The notes under the pieces were generated by a model that worked only from the letters and a program-made list of their open reading frames with translations, ran no database searches and was not told the origin of the DNA. DNA of 64,000 nt from Parafrankia sp. EUN1f (GTDB lineage: Bacteria; Actinomycetota; Actinomycetes; Frankiales; Frankiaceae), in contig NZ_ADGX01000024.1 of assembly GCF_000177675.1 (NCBI RefSeq), positions 1 to 64,000 of the forward strand, read 5' to 3'. The position numbers and the translations under genes were made by a program. Of the stretch, positions 48,750 to 57,899 are shown piece after piece. How positions within the stretch are numbered: the stretch's first letter is position 1; each line of letters begins with the position of its first letter.

Positions 48750-50255
48750 TCAGCCGCCGTACACCGTCCGCCCGGGCAGTTCCTCCTTGGCGAGGCGCCG
48801 GTTGAGGTGCAGGCCCTCCATCGCCAGCTCCAGCGCCGCGGCGGCCAGCCCCGGCGACTCCGCCCCGTCGACCTCCAGGCGAGTGAGGATCGCTGACAGG
48901 CCTGGTACCGGCCCGATCCGGCGCAGCAGCTCGGCGGCCGGGACGAGATCGCCGGTCTCCACGGCCCCGTCGCGCTCGAAGCGTTCCTGCAGACCGGAGA
49001 GGTCGGTCCCGGCGAGCTTCGCGCGGAAGGTCTCCGCGATGGCCCGGCGCAACATCAGCGCCAGGACCTCGTCCTCCCGGCCCTCCTCCAGCTGGTCGAA
49101 CTCGACCTTGCCGCGGACCGCCGGCACGATCGCGGCGAGGTCGACGACCCTTGCGGTCGCGCTGTCCTCCCCGGTCAGCGCCGCCCGCCGAACGGCGGAG
49201 GCGGCCACCGTCTCGGCCGCCGCGACCGCGAGCCGGGCCGAGACACCGGAGCGCTGGTCGACCTGCGGCGCGTCGCGGACAAGCCGGGTGAAGCGGGCCA
49301 CCACCTCGATGAGGTGGTCGGGCAGCTCGGGGGTGCCCAGCGGCGCGTCGGCCCAGGAGATCACGGCCTCCTGGCGGATGAGGCTCAGCTCGTCGTCCAG
49401 CCGCAGCGGGTAGTGGGTGCGGACCTCGGCACCGAAACGGTCCTTGAGCGGGGTGATGATGCGGCCGCGGTTGGTGTAGTCCTCCGGGTTCGCGGAGGCG
49501 ACCAGCAGCAGGTCCAGCGGTAGCCGCAGCATGTAGCCGCGGACCTGGATGTCGCGCTCCTCCAGCACGTTGAGCAGCGCCACCTGGATGCGCTCGGCGA
49601 GGTCGGGCAGCTCGTTCACGCTGAAGATGCCGCGGTTGGTCCGCGGCACCAGCCCGTAGTGCACGGTTTCGGGGTCGCCGAGAGTGCGGCCCTCGGCGAC
49701 CTTGACCGGGTCGACGTCGCCGATCAGGTCACCGACGCTGGTGTCGGGGGTCGCCAGCTTCTCCCCGAACCGCTCGGAGCGGTGCCGCCAGGTCACGGGC
49801 AGCTGCTCGCCGATCTCGGCGAGCAGCAGGCGGCACCGGCCGCAGACCGGAGCGTAGGGGTGATCGTTGATCTCGCAGCCGGCCACGGCGGGCGACCACT
49901 CGTCGAGCAGACCGACGAGCGTCCGGATCAGACGGGTCTTGCCCTGGCCTCGCTCGCCCAGGAACACGATGTCGTGCCCGGCGAGCAGTGCCCGCTCGAC
50001 CTGCGGGAGAACGGTGTCGTCGAAACCGACGATGCCCGGGAACCGGGGTTCGTCCGACCGCATCCGCGCAAGCAGGTTCTCCCGCAGCTCGGCCCGCACC
50101 GACCGGTGACGATGGCCGGAAAGGCGCAGGTCAGCAAGGGTGATGGCGGCTGGCGGAGGCCCGGATGCCGAGGGGGTGGCGGTGTGGTTCGTGGGAGGTG
50201 TGGACGGACTGTGCGGAGCCGGCGGATCTGCCACCAGCTGACGGTACGTCCACAC
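48750..50255 (-). CDS. MoxR/ChlI-like AAA+ ATPase
   Basis: 501 residues, GTG start (the exact start is uncertain; the first 40 residues are Pro-rich). Walker A is GERGQGKT (about 99-107). The sensor and pore region has FSVNELPDLAERIQVALLNVLEERDIQVRGY, then VASANPEDYTNRGRIITPLKDRFGAEV, the magnesium-chelatase/MoxR signature. A Cys pair (GCEIND and CGRC) inserted after Walker A may bind zinc. With the VWA protein downstream it forms a two-component remodelling machine, the client of which is unknown. Confidence 0.92.
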   Translation of the reverse strand: MWTYRQLVADPPAPHSPSTPPTNHTATPSASGPPPAAITLADLRLSGHRHRSVRAELRENLLARMRSDEPRFPGIVGFDDTVLPQVERALLAGHDIVFLGERGQGKTRLIRTLVGLLDEWSPAVAGCEINDHPYAPVCGRCRLLLAEIGEQLPVTWRHRSERFGEKLATPDTSVGDLIGDVDPVKVAEGRTLGDPETVHYGLVPRTNRGIFSVNELPDLAERIQVALLNVLEERDIQVRGYMLRLPLDLLLVASANPEDYTNRGRIITPLKDRFGAEVRTHYPLRLDDELSLIRQEAVISWADAPLGTPELPDHLIEVVARFTRLVRDAPQVDQRSGVSARLAVAAAETVAASAVRRAALTGEDSATARVVDLAAIVPAVRGKVEFDQLEEGREDEVLALMLRRAIAETFRAKLAGTDLSGLQERFERDGAVETGDLVPAAELLRRIGPVPGLSAILTRLEVDGAESPGLAAAALELAMEGLHLNRRLAKEELPGRTVYGG

Positions 50256-50375
50256 CGGCCCGCGCGCAGCGGCATGGGATGTCGTCCGCTTATGGCGTAG
50301 TCGCGTTATGGCGTCGCCGCGCCGGCCCGCCAGCCCGCTCCCGTCGGCTCACCGCGCCCCATGGCAGGTGCGTAA

Positions 50376-50420
50376 CCGCAGGTACGGGTCCCGCAGGTAC
50401 GGGTCCCGCAGGTACGGCGC
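50376..50420. repeat. Three tandem 15-bp units
   Basis: CCGCAGGTACGGGTC is present at 50376-50390 and 50391-50405, and a variant at 50406-50420. The array lies between the end of greA and the start of the MoxR gene. Confidence 0.6.
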
Positions 50421-50431
50421 CGCTAGGCCGC

Positions 50432-50917
50432 TCAGCCCGCGTACGGCGACACCGCGACGATCTCCACCGCGGCCGAACGGCCGTTCGGCAACGTGTAGTT
50501 CACCGTCTCGCCGGCCTTGTGGCCGGTGACGGCGCCGCCGAGGGGAGATGCGGGAGAGAACACCTCGATGCTCGTGCTGTGATCCTCGCGTGAGCCGATG
50601 AGGAACTTCTCCGTCTCCTTCTCACCGGGGAACCTGATCTCGACGATCATCCCGGGCCCGGCCTCACCGGACACGGCGGGCGCGGTCTCGCCGACCCGCG
50701 CGTCGCGGAGCAGATCCATCAGCTGGCGGATCCGGGCCTCCTGCTTGCCCTGCTCCTCCTTGGCCGCGTGGTAGCCACCGTTCTCCCGCAGGTCGCCTTC
50801 CTCACGGGCTGCCTCGATCTTCGTGGCGATCTCCGTACGCCAGGTGCCCGTGAGGTACTCGAGCTCGGAGCGAAGTCGGTCGTAGGCCTCCTGGGTGAGC
50901 CAGGTCTGCTGCGTCAC
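50432..50917 (-). CDS. greA: Transcription elongation factor GreA
   Basis: 161 residues from GTG after GAGGAGCG. The N-terminal coiled coil (TWLTQEAYDRLRSELEYLTGTWRTEIATKIEAAREEGDLRENGGYHAAKEEQ) carries the conserved acidic tip DLRENGGYH. The C-terminal FKBP-like domain has FLIGSREDHSTSIEVFSPASPLGGAVTGHKAGETV. It rescues backtracked RNA polymerase by stimulating transcript cleavage. Divergent greA and mca is the usual order in mycothiol-producing actinobacteria. Confidence 0.96.
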   Translation of the reverse strand: MTQQTWLTQEAYDRLRSELEYLTGTWRTEIATKIEAAREEGDLRENGGYHAAKEEQGKQEARIRQLMDLLRDARVGETAPAVSGEAGPGMIVEIRFPGEKETEKFLIGSREDHSTSIEVFSPASPLGGAVTGHKAGETVNYTLPNGRSAAVEIVAVSPYAG

Positions 50918-51492
50918 GCGTCACGCTCCTCGAGGAATACCAAAGTTCTGAGTCTATCGGAGGGAGCCGAGGCTCCCGGCGGCGCGCCCGGGTGGGGCCC
51001 GCTCACGGCAGGCGCCACGGGGCTGTTGCTGGTTCAGTGCTGGTCGCTGGTTCAGTGCTGTTGCTGCTTCAGTGCGAGCAGGTGGTCCGGGCCGCCCTCG
51101 ACGTCGGTTCCCACGGTGCGAGGTCGTCATGACGACTTCCCGCCGTGGTCACGGGCCGATGATCCCTCAAAGGTGGGCCCGACGACGATGTCGGTTTGCA
51201 GACGACGCCACCTGCCAGAGACCGTCCGCCCGCAGACCGGTGAACCGGCATCTTTGGAGCGTGTGCGGACGGTGTATTGTGCCACGCCGCTCGGTGACTT
51301 TTCCAGATCGAGAGTGAGCTGGGTCTCGTTTGTGCCGGTCGGTCCCTCGTTCCCGGGGCGGTCGACCGCCCCGGTTGGCGGGCAGCCAGGCGGTTGAGGG
51401 CCCCCGAGGGGCTGCCCTGCGGCGGCCCAGGTGGCCGCCGCGCGAGCGCTGGCCGGCCCGGTCCGCTCCGGACGTCAGCCACAATGGGCTGC
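50918..51492. other. Divergent spacer between greA and mca
   Basis: About 575 bp. Near 51020-51065 a GGTTCAGTGCTG-like unit occurs three times with variation. AGTCTA at 50952-50957 reads TAGACT on the minus strand and may be the greA -10. No gene is recognised. Confidence 0.45.
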
Positions 51493-52389
51493 ATGCTCCC
51501 GGCCGAACAGGAGCGTGGTCTGCGGCTCATGGCCGTCCACGCGCATCCCGATGACGAGTCCAGCAAGGGCGCGGCGACGATGGCCCGCTATGCCCACGAG
51601 GGCGTCGAGGTGCTGGTGGTCACGTGTACCGGCGGTGAGGCGGGCAGCATCCTCAATCCGGCCATGGATTCGCCCGAGGTCCTCGCGCGGATGCCAGAGG
51701 TCCGGCGTGAGGAGATGGAACGGGCACGGAAGATTCTCGGAGTGCAGCAGGAGTGGCTGGGGTTCATCGACTCGGGGCTGCCCGAAGGTGACCCGCTGCC
51801 GCCACTGCCCGAGGGGACCTTCGCCACGCAGCCCCTCGCGGACGCCGCCCGCCCGCTGGTGCGCCTGATCCGCCAGTTCCGCCCGCAGGTCGTCACGACC
51901 TACGACGAGAACGGCGGCTACCCGCATCCGGATCACATCATGACCCACCAGATCAGCGTGGAGGCGTTCGAGGCCGCCGGTGACCCCTCCCGCTATACCG
52001 AGGTGGGCGTCGAGGTGGGCCTTGCGCCGTGGCAGCCGCTGAAGCTCTACTACCACCTGACCTTCCACAAGGACCGCATCCTCGCCCTGCACGAGGGGAT
52101 GCGCGCCGCGGGCCTGGAGTCGCCCTACGCGAAGCGGCTGGACGAATGGATCGACCGGGCGGAGGACACCGGCCGGTTGACCACCCGGGTCCGCTGCGAG
52201 GACTGGTTCGAGGTCCGGGACCGCGCCCTGCTCGCGCACGCCACCCAGGTCGACCCGGACGGGCCGTGGTTCCGGGTGCCGCTCACCCTGCAGCGCGACG
52301 CCTGGCCCACCGAGGACTACCAGCTCGCCCGGTCCCTGATCGAGGTGGGCGTACTACCCGAAGACGATCTGTTCAACGGAATCCGCTGA
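51493..52389 (+). CDS. mca: Mycothiol S-conjugate amidase
   Basis: 298 residues from ATG 51493 (ATG 51484 is an alternative; neither has a strong ribosome site). The LmbE/PIG-L zinc site is intact: VHAHPDDESSKGAATMARY and NGGYPHPDHIMTH. CTGGEAGSILNP, YYHLTF and DPDGPWFRVP match Mca rather than the paralogue MshB. It cleaves mycothiol conjugates of toxins to mercapturic acids and glucosaminyl-inositol. It shows that the organism makes mycothiol. Confidence 0.95.
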   Translation: MLPAEQERGLRLMAVHAHPDDESSKGAATMARYAHEGVEVLVVTCTGGEAGSILNPAMDSPEVLARMPEVRREEMERARKILGVQQEWLGFIDSGLPEGDPLPPLPEGTFATQPLADAARPLVRLIRQFRPQVVTTYDENGGYPHPDHIMTHQISVEAFEAAGDPSRYTEVGVEVGLAPWQPLKLYYHLTFHKDRILALHEGMRAAGLESPYAKRLDEWIDRAEDTGRLTTRVRCEDWFEVRDRALLAHATQVDPDGPWFRVPLTLQRDAWPTEDYQLARSLIEVGVLPEDDLFNGIR

Positions 52390-52410
52390 GACTACAGGAG
52401 GTGCTGGTCA

Positions 52411-52788
52411 GTGGATGACACGTCCGGCGGGGTGCGGCTCGCCGCCGAGATAGGCACGGGCACCAGCGGCGCCCTCGTGGTCTTCGTGCTGATCCTCGCG
52501 TCAGCCGGGCTCTTCGTGCTCCTCTCGAAGAGCCTGCGCAGGATGCGGACGAACGTGGAGAACGGCGAGTTCGGCCGGCCGCGCGGGGATCTGACGAACC
52601 GCGGCGAGGCGGGCGGTGACCCGGCGGCGGGCGCCCTGGCCACCGCCGAGCGCGGCGCCGAGGGGCCCGCGGGTGCGAGTGCGGGCGCGGCCGCGCCGGC
52701 CAAGGGGGCGAAGGGAGCCAAGGAGAAGCTTCCCCGCCAGCGCGGCAGACAGGGAGCAGCGGAGGACACGGGAACCGGCTCGGCCTGA
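52411..52788 (+). CDS. Small single-span membrane protein downstream of mca
   Basis: 125 residues from GTG with AGGAGG eight bases ahead. One transmembrane helix at about 21-41 (LVVFVLILASAGLFVLLSKSL), then KSLRRMRTNVENGEF and an Ala/Gly/Lys-rich cytosolic tail. It occupies the place of the small gene that follows mca in mycobacteria (Rv1083 type). It lies 21 bp after mca and is surely co-transcribed with it. The function is unknown. Confidence 0.82.
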   Translation: MDDTSGGVRLAAEIGTGTSGALVVFVLILASAGLFVLLSKSLRRMRTNVENGEFGRPRGDLTNRGEAGGDPAAGALATAERGAEGPAGASAGAAAPAKGAKGAKEKLPRQRGRQGAAEDTGTGSA

Positions 52789-52913
52789 GCCGAGCTCCCG
52801 CCCCGCACGGCCACCCGTGGCACGGCCACCCGCCGGGGATCCCGCGCCCTCGCGCAGCGCCAATAATTCATCCCAAGAGGGACAAAAGGGGCGCGGGCTC
52901 GCTTGGTAATCCG

Positions 52914-52963
52914 CAAGAGTTGAGGATTTCGGTCGCGAGAACGACCACGATCCTCAACTCTTG
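52914..52963. repeat. Interspersed palindromic repeat copy
   Basis: Arms 52914-52935 and 52942-52963 pair over 14 outer and 5 inner bases around a 6-nt loop (core AAGAGTTGAGGAT), followed by CCCGGCAGCAGCC. It is the best-preserved copy of the family also found at 29131-29334 and 41599-41647. It lies between the convergent mca operon and the rescue-factor gene. Confidence 0.78.
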
Positions 52964-53016
52964 CCCGGCAGCAGCCACGCCCACGGCTCGGAGCTCGGAG
53001 CTCGGAATCTGCCCGA

Positions 53017-53439
53017 TCATTCGTCCGGCCCGCGGCGGCCCCCGCCACGATCCTTTTTGATCTCACTACGGCGCTTCTTGCCGGCCAGCCGCCGCTCGAC
53101 CGAACCACGGGTGGGGCTGGTCGGCCGCCGTGGCCGCGGCGGAGGTGCCGTGGCCTCCCGCAGGATGGCGGCCAGCCGGGCCGCCGCGGCCTCCCGGTTC
53201 CGTAGCTGTGAACGATGCTCGGACGCGGCCAGGGTCAGGACCCCGCCGACCAGGCGACCCTCCAGCCGAGCCAGCGCCCTGGCTCGCATCCGCTCAGGCA
53301 CGGATGGCGCCCGGGCGAGATCGAACGAAAGCTCCACGCGGCTGTCCGAGGTGTTCACCGACTGCCCACCCGGCCCCGCGGATCGCGAGTAGCGCCACGT
53401 GAGCTCGCCGGCCGGGATCGCGAACCCCGGCCGGATCAT
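53017..53439 (-). CDS. ArfB-type (GGQ) peptidyl-tRNA hydrolase / ribosome rescue factor
   Basis: 140 residues from ATG 53439 (GTG 53457 is an alternative). FAIPAGELTWRYSRSAGPGGQSVNTSDSRVEL contains the GGQ motif that enters the peptidyl-transferase centre. The C-terminal basic tail (RRPTSPTRGSVERRLAGKKRRSEIKKDRGGGRR) is the ArfB/YaeJ mRNA-channel-binding tail. It releases nascent chains from ribosomes stalled without a stop codon. A 17-bp repeat array lies upstream. Confidence 0.9.
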   Translation of the reverse strand: MIRPGFAIPAGELTWRYSRSAGPGGQSVNTSDSRVELSFDLARAPSVPERMRARALARLEGRLVGGVLTLAASEHRSQLRNREAAAARLAAILREATAPPPRPRRPTSPTRGSVERRLAGKKRRSEIKKDRGGGRRGPDE

Positions 53440-53534
53440 CAGAACGCTCGGCAGCACCCCGCCATCGTCCCAGGGCGACGGCCCGGTCGTCGCGGGCATT
53501 TCGGGCTGATCCGCCCGCGACGCCGTTACCCGTT

Positions 53535-53702
53535 GTGCCGCCAGCCCGGCTGTGCCGCCAGCCCGGCTGTGCCGCCAGCCCGGCTGTGCCGCCAGCCCGG
53601 CTGTGCCGCCAGCCCGGCTGTGCCGCCAGCCCGGCTGTGCCGCCAGCCCGGCTGTGCCGTCAGCCCGGCTGTGCCGCCAGCCCGGCTGTGCCGTCAGCCC
53701 AG
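53535..53702. repeat. About ten tandem 17-bp units (minisatellite)
   Basis: GTGCCGCCAGCCCGGCT starts at 53535 and repeats at 17-bp steps; ten copies are seen, the last incomplete. The copies at 53654 and 53688 have T for C at the eighth base. The array runs over the leuS stop codon (53694-53696). The unit length is not a multiple of three, so copy changes would alter overlapping frames. Confidence 0.9.
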
Positions 53703-56700
53703 GGCGATGTTGACGATCCGGCCGGGGACCACGATGAGGCGCTTGACGGTCTTGCCGGCCGTGTGGCGGGGGTAGTCCTCGTGTGCCTCCAGCGCCTGGC
53801 GCACCGCGGCCTCGTCCGCGTCGGGCGCGACGTCGATCGTGAACCGCACCTTGCCGTTGACCTGCACCGGCAGGCGGACCGTCGAGGCCGCGGCCAGCGA
53901 CTCGTCCCCCTCGGGGAAGGGGACGGTCGAGACCGAGCCGGCGTGCCCCAGCCGCGTCCACAGCTCCTCGGCGAGGTGTGGTGCCAGCGGCGCCACCATC
54001 AGCACCATGGCCTCGGCCAGCTCCCGCGGCGGCCCGGCGAGCCCGGCGCCGAAGTGCTTGCTGGCCAGGTTGGTCAGCTCGATCAGCCGGGCGACCGCGG
54101 TGTTGAACCGCAGCTCGGCGTAGTCCGTCCGGACGGCCAGGATCGTCCGGTGCAGCGCCCGGGTGACCTCGTCGCCCGACTCGATGTCGCCAAGCCCGGT
54201 GTCACGCACCCGCGGCTCGCCGGACTCCTCGTCGATGATGTTGCGCCAGAGTCGCTGCAGGAACCGGTACGAGCCGACGATGTCGTCGGTTCGCCATGGG
54301 CGGTGCGCGTCCAGCGGCCCCATCGCCATCTCGTAGACACGCAGCGTGTCCGCCCCGTAGCTGTCGTACATCTCGTCAGGGCTGACGCTGTTCTTGAGGC
54401 TCTTGCCCATCTTGCCGGAGCGCCGGTTCACCGGGGCCCCGTCGTGGGTGAAGGTCCCGTCCGCACCGCGGACGACCTCGGCGGCGGCGACGTACATCCC
54501 GCGCTCGTCGGTGAACGCGTCGGCCTGGATGTAGCCCTGGTTGTAGAGGCGCTTGAACGGCTCCCGGGTCGAGACCAGGCCCAGGTCGTACAGCACCTTG
54601 TGCCAGAAGCGCGCGTAGAGCAGGTGCAGGACGGCGTGTTCGACGCCACCCACGTACAGGTCGACGCCGCCGTCGCCGGCGGGTCCGCGCTCGGAGTGCA
54701 TCCAGTAGCGCTCGACGGTCGGGTCCACGAACCGCTCGGAGTTCGTCGGGTCGAGGTAGCGCAGGTAGTACCAGCAGGAGCCGGCCCACTGCGGCATGGT
54801 GTTCAGCTCGCGCCGGTACTCACGCGGGCCGTCGCCGAGGTCGAGGGTGACCGTGGTCCACTCCGTGGCCCTCGCCAGCGGCGGGACGGGCTCGCTCTCG
54901 TCGTCGTCGGCCATCGCGCGCGGCCGGAAGTCGGTCATCTCGGGCAGCTCGACCGGCAGCTGGTCCTCGGGAACCGCGATCGGCAGCCCCTCGTCGTCGA
55001 AGACGATCGGGAACGGCTCGCCCCAGTACCGCTGGCGGGAGAACAGCCAGTCGCGCAGCCGGTAGGAACGGGTGGCCCGGCCGCGGCCGGCGTCCTCCAG
55101 CCAGCCGACCGTGGTCTTGATGGCCTCGGCCTTCGACAGGCCGACGAGGCCCGGGCGGTTCGGCGGGCCGGGCAGATACGTGCCCTCACCGGCGAACGGC
55201 GCGGGCCAGGCGGACGCCGGCGTTCCCGCGGGCACCCCGTGCTCGGAGTGCCAGGCCTCATCCGGCTCCAGCACGGCCTGTACCGGCAGGCCGAACTCGC
55301 GGGCGAAGGAGAAGTCCCGGTCGTCGTGCGCCGGCACCGCCATGATCGCCCCAGTGCCGTAGCCGAGCAGGACGTAGTCGGCCAGGAAGACGGGAATCGC
55401 GTCACCGCTGACCGGGTTCGTCACGAACGCCCCGGTGAACACGCCGGTGCGGTCGATCTCCGCACCGCCGCGCTGGCGGTCGCTGCGCCGGGCGGCGAAG
55501 GCGCGGTACGCGTCGACGGCTGCCTGTGGGGTCCAGTGCTCCTCGAGCGGGCCGGCGGGCCGGCCCTGCGCGAACTGCCAGCTGGCCGGGGTGTCGACCG
55601 GCCAGTCGGTGGCGATCAGCGCGTCGACGAGCGGGTGCTCCGGAGCCAGCACCAGGAAGCTCGCGCCGGGCAGCGTGTCGGGACGGGTCGTGTAGACCTC
55701 GATGTCGACCGGCGCGCCGGCGTCGCCACCGGCGTCGCTTCCGGCGCTGGCACCGGTCGTCGTGGTGAACCGGACGGCGGCGCCGTCACTCGGCCCGATC
55801 CAGTTGCGCTGCATCTGCTTGATGGAGTCGGGCCAGTCGACCAGGTCGAGATCCGACATCAGCCGGTCGGCATAGGCGGTGATCCGCATCATCCACTGGC
55901 GCAGCGGGCGCCGGTAGACCGGATAGTTGCCGATGTCGCTGCGCCCCTCGGGCGTGACCTCCTCGTTGGCCAGCACCGTGCCCAGGCCCGGGCACCAGTT
56001 CACCAGCTCCTCGGAGATGTAGGTGAGGCGGTGGGCGTCGACGACGCGACGCCGTTCGCTCGCCGTCAGCTCGGACCACTCGGCCTGGCGGGGGTTGGCC
56101 TCGCCGGCGCCCGGCCCGACCGCCGACCGGCGCCCGCTCTCGAACGCCTCGACCAGCTCGCTGATCGGCCGGGCCCGGCCGGCCTCGTCGTCGTACCAGC
56201 TGTTGAAGATCTGGAGGAAGACCCACTGGGTCCAGCGGTAGTACGTGGTGTCGGTGGTGGCGATCTCGCGGCGTGTGTCATGACCCAGACCCAGCCGGGA
56301 GAGCTGGCGGCGCATGTTCGCGATGTTCGCCTCGGTCGTCACCCGCGGATGCTGGCCGGTGTTGATGGCGTACTGCTCGGCGGGCAGCCCGAAGGCGTCA
56401 TAGCCGAAGGTGTGTAGCACGTGGCGTCCGGTCATCCGCAGGAAGCGGGCGAAGACGTCCGAACCGATGTAGCCGAGTGGGTGGCCCACATGCAGACCCG
56501 TCCCGCTCGGGTAGGGGAACATGTCCAGCACGTAGAACGGATCGCGGCCCTGGACGGCCTCGAAGCCGGCGGACAGCGGCCCGGTCGGGTTCGGCGACTC
56601 GAACGTGCCGTCCTTGAGCCACCGCTGCTGCCAGCGCTGTTCGATCTCCGCGGCGAGCCGCGAGTCGTAGCGGTGGGGCAGGTCGGCGTCGCCGCCCGCG

Positions 56701-56738
56701 GGCGTCACGGGGGTTTCGCGCTCGGTGGGCTCGTTCAT
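53694..56738 (-). CDS. leuS: Leucyl-tRNA synthetase
   Basis: 1014 residues from ATG 56738 (ATG 56750 is possible). Class Ia motifs are present: the HIGH equivalent HVGHPLG at about 72 and KMSKS as GKMGKSLKNSV. FPYPSGTGLHVGHPLGY, TYISEELVNWCPGLGTVLANEEV (zinc and editing module), TTRPDTLPGASFLVLAPEHP (the editing Thr motif) and the C-terminal anticodon domain are intact. It charges tRNA-Leu and proofreads misactivated amino acids. The stop lies inside a minisatellite. Confidence 0.97.
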   Translation of the reverse strand: MNEPTERETPVTPAGGDADLPHRYDSRLAAEIEQRWQQRWLKDGTFESPNPTGPLSAGFEAVQGRDPFYVLDMFPYPSGTGLHVGHPLGYIGSDVFARFLRMTGRHVLHTFGYDAFGLPAEQYAINTGQHPRVTTEANIANMRRQLSRLGLGHDTRREIATTDTTYYRWTQWVFLQIFNSWYDDEAGRARPISELVEAFESGRRSAVGPGAGEANPRQAEWSELTASERRRVVDAHRLTYISEELVNWCPGLGTVLANEEVTPEGRSDIGNYPVYRRPLRQWMMRITAYADRLMSDLDLVDWPDSIKQMQRNWIGPSDGAAVRFTTTTGASAGSDAGGDAGAPVDIEVYTTRPDTLPGASFLVLAPEHPLVDALIATDWPVDTPASWQFAQGRPAGPLEEHWTPQAAVDAYRAFAARRSDRQRGGAEIDRTGVFTGAFVTNPVSGDAIPVFLADYVLLGYGTGAIMAVPAHDDRDFSFAREFGLPVQAVLEPDEAWHSEHGVPAGTPASAWPAPFAGEGTYLPGPPNRPGLVGLSKAEAIKTTVGWLEDAGRGRATRSYRLRDWLFSRQRYWGEPFPIVFDDEGLPIAVPEDQLPVELPEMTDFRPRAMADDDESEPVPPLARATEWTTVTLDLGDGPREYRRELNTMPQWAGSCWYYLRYLDPTNSERFVDPTVERYWMHSERGPAGDGGVDLYVGGVEHAVLHLLYARFWHKVLYDLGLVSTREPFKRLYNQGYIQADAFTDERGMYVAAAEVVRGADGTFTHDGAPVNRRSGKMGKSLKNSVSPDEMYDSYGADTLRVYEMAMGPLDAHRPWRTDDIVGSYRFLQRLWRNIIDEESGEPRVRDTGLGDIESGDEVTRALHRTILAVRTDYAELRFNTAVARLIELTNLASKHFGAGLAGPPRELAEAMVLMVAPLAPHLAEELWTRLGHAGSVSTVPFPEGDESLAAASTVRLPVQVNGKVRFTIDVAPDADEAAVRQALEAHEDYPRHTAGKTVKRLIVVPGRIVNIALG

Positions 56739-57011
56739 CGCAGGTCGCATCCCAAGACATCGATCACTGTTGACCCGTGCCCGCTCGCGCGCCCCCTGGC
56801 CGACGACGGACGGCCGCTGGCCCGCCAGGGCGGTGGCGGTGGCGATGATGGTCGTGGGCCGGGGCGCGGGAACGGCGTGGATCACTCCTGGCGTCCAGCG
56901 TATCCGGGCGGCCGCGATCGCCGGCGGCGGCGCTGTCGGCCGGCCGCTGTCGGCCGGCCGCGGGCGGGCGGGTTGCGGGGCCGGCCGGCGTCGGCGATCG
57001 CGGGTCCGGGG

Positions 57012-57791
57012 TCAGGCGGCCTCGTACCTGAGGGCGGGGCCGAGGAGCAGGCCGCCGTCGATGACGAACTCCGAGCCGGTGGCGAAGGACGCCTCGTTGG
57101 AACTGATGAACAGCAGGGCGCGGGTGATGTCGTCGGGCTGGCCGAGCCGGGGGATGGCGAAGGGCTCGGGGGAGTAGAAGTCCGAGATCGGTGCGTCGGC
57201 CCCCGCGGCGGGCTCGGTGATGAACGGGGTGGCTATGACGCCGGGGTGGATGGCGTTGACGCGGATGTTGTCACGGCCGAGCTCCAGCGCGGCGGTCCTG
57301 GTGAGGCCGCGGACAGCCCACTTGCCGGCGACGTACGGGGCGTAGTGGGCGGTGCCGCCGATGCCGGATGTGGAGGCGATGTTGACGATGACCCCTCCGC
57401 CGTTGCGGCGCAGGGAGGGAACGGCCGCCTTGATGCCCAGGAACGTGCCGGTGAGGTTGATGTCGAGGACGCGGTCCCACACGCGGCGGTCGGTGGCTTC
57501 GACGGGAGCCGCCGGATTCTGCACGCCGGCATTGTTGACCAGGATCGACAGCGGGCCGAAGTGCTGTTCGGTGGCGGCGATGGCGGCGTTCCAGGATTCC
57601 TCGTCGGTGACGTCGAGGTGGACGAACAGGGCGCGGTCGCCGAGCTCGGCGGCGAGGGCCCGGCCGCCGTCGTCGTTGATGTCGGCGATGACGACGCCTG
57701 CGCCTTCGGCATGGTAGGCGCGCAGATGGCTGGAGCCCTGGCCGCCGGTGCCGCCGGTGACGAGAACGGTGTGGTTGTCGAAGCGTCCCAT
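57012..57791 (-). CDS. SDR-family oxidoreductase
   Basis: 259 residues, ATG 57791 with GAAAGGG ahead. The classical SDR motifs are complete: TGGTGGQGSSHLRAYH (cofactor), ADINDDGG (an Asp after strand 2 favours NAD), NNAGVQ, the Ser of IASTSG, YxxxK in YAPYVAGKWA and HPGVIATPF. It resembles 3-alpha/20-beta-hydroxysteroid or cyclohexanol-type dehydrogenases. It is divergent from a TetR gene that probably regulates it. The substrate is unknown. Confidence 0.92.
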   Translation of the reverse strand: MGRFDNHTVLVTGGTGGQGSSHLRAYHAEGAGVVIADINDDGGRALAAELGDRALFVHLDVTDEESWNAAIAATEQHFGPLSILVNNAGVQNPAAPVEATDRRVWDRVLDINLTGTFLGIKAAVPSLRRNGGGVIVNIASTSGIGGTAHYAPYVAGKWAVRGLTRTAALELGRDNIRVNAIHPGVIATPFITEPAAGADAPISDFYSPEPFAIPRLGQPDDITRALLFISSNEASFATGSEFVIDGGLLLGPALRYEAA

Positions 57792-57840
57792 GGTGGATGG
57801 CCCTTTCAGGTAGTGAGACGAGCGACTCGCCTCGCATCTG

Positions 57841-57869
57841 AACCTAGGGTGCGACACGTGGTGAGTCAA
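57841..57869 (-). promoter_or_regulatory. Promoter of the SDR gene
   Basis: On the minus strand TTGACT (57869-57864), exactly 17 bp, then TAGGTT (57846-57841). The -35 lies within the operator palindrome 57860-57879, so repressor binding would block it. Confidence 0.65.
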
Positions 57870-57879
57870 GTGGCTCACC
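57860..57879. promoter_or_regulatory. Palindromic operator, probably of the TetR regulator
   Basis: GGTGAGTCAAGTGGCTCACC has exact 6-bp ends and further matches inside. It lies between the divergent SDR and TetR genes, overlapping the SDR -35 and close to the TetR start. This is the usual layout for autoregulated TetR repressors. Confidence 0.65.
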
Positions 57880-57887
57880 TTCTCGTC

Positions 57888-57893
57888 TAGGCT
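57888..57893 (+). promoter_or_regulatory. -10 box of leaderless tetR-like gene
   Basis: TAGGCT six bases before the ATG, with no ribosome site; the transcript probably begins at the start codon. Confidence 0.5.
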
Positions 57894-57899
57894 GGTGCC

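Noticed and set aside
53535..53702. CRISPR array
   Set aside because: The 17-bp units are contiguous without unique spacers and there are no cas genes.
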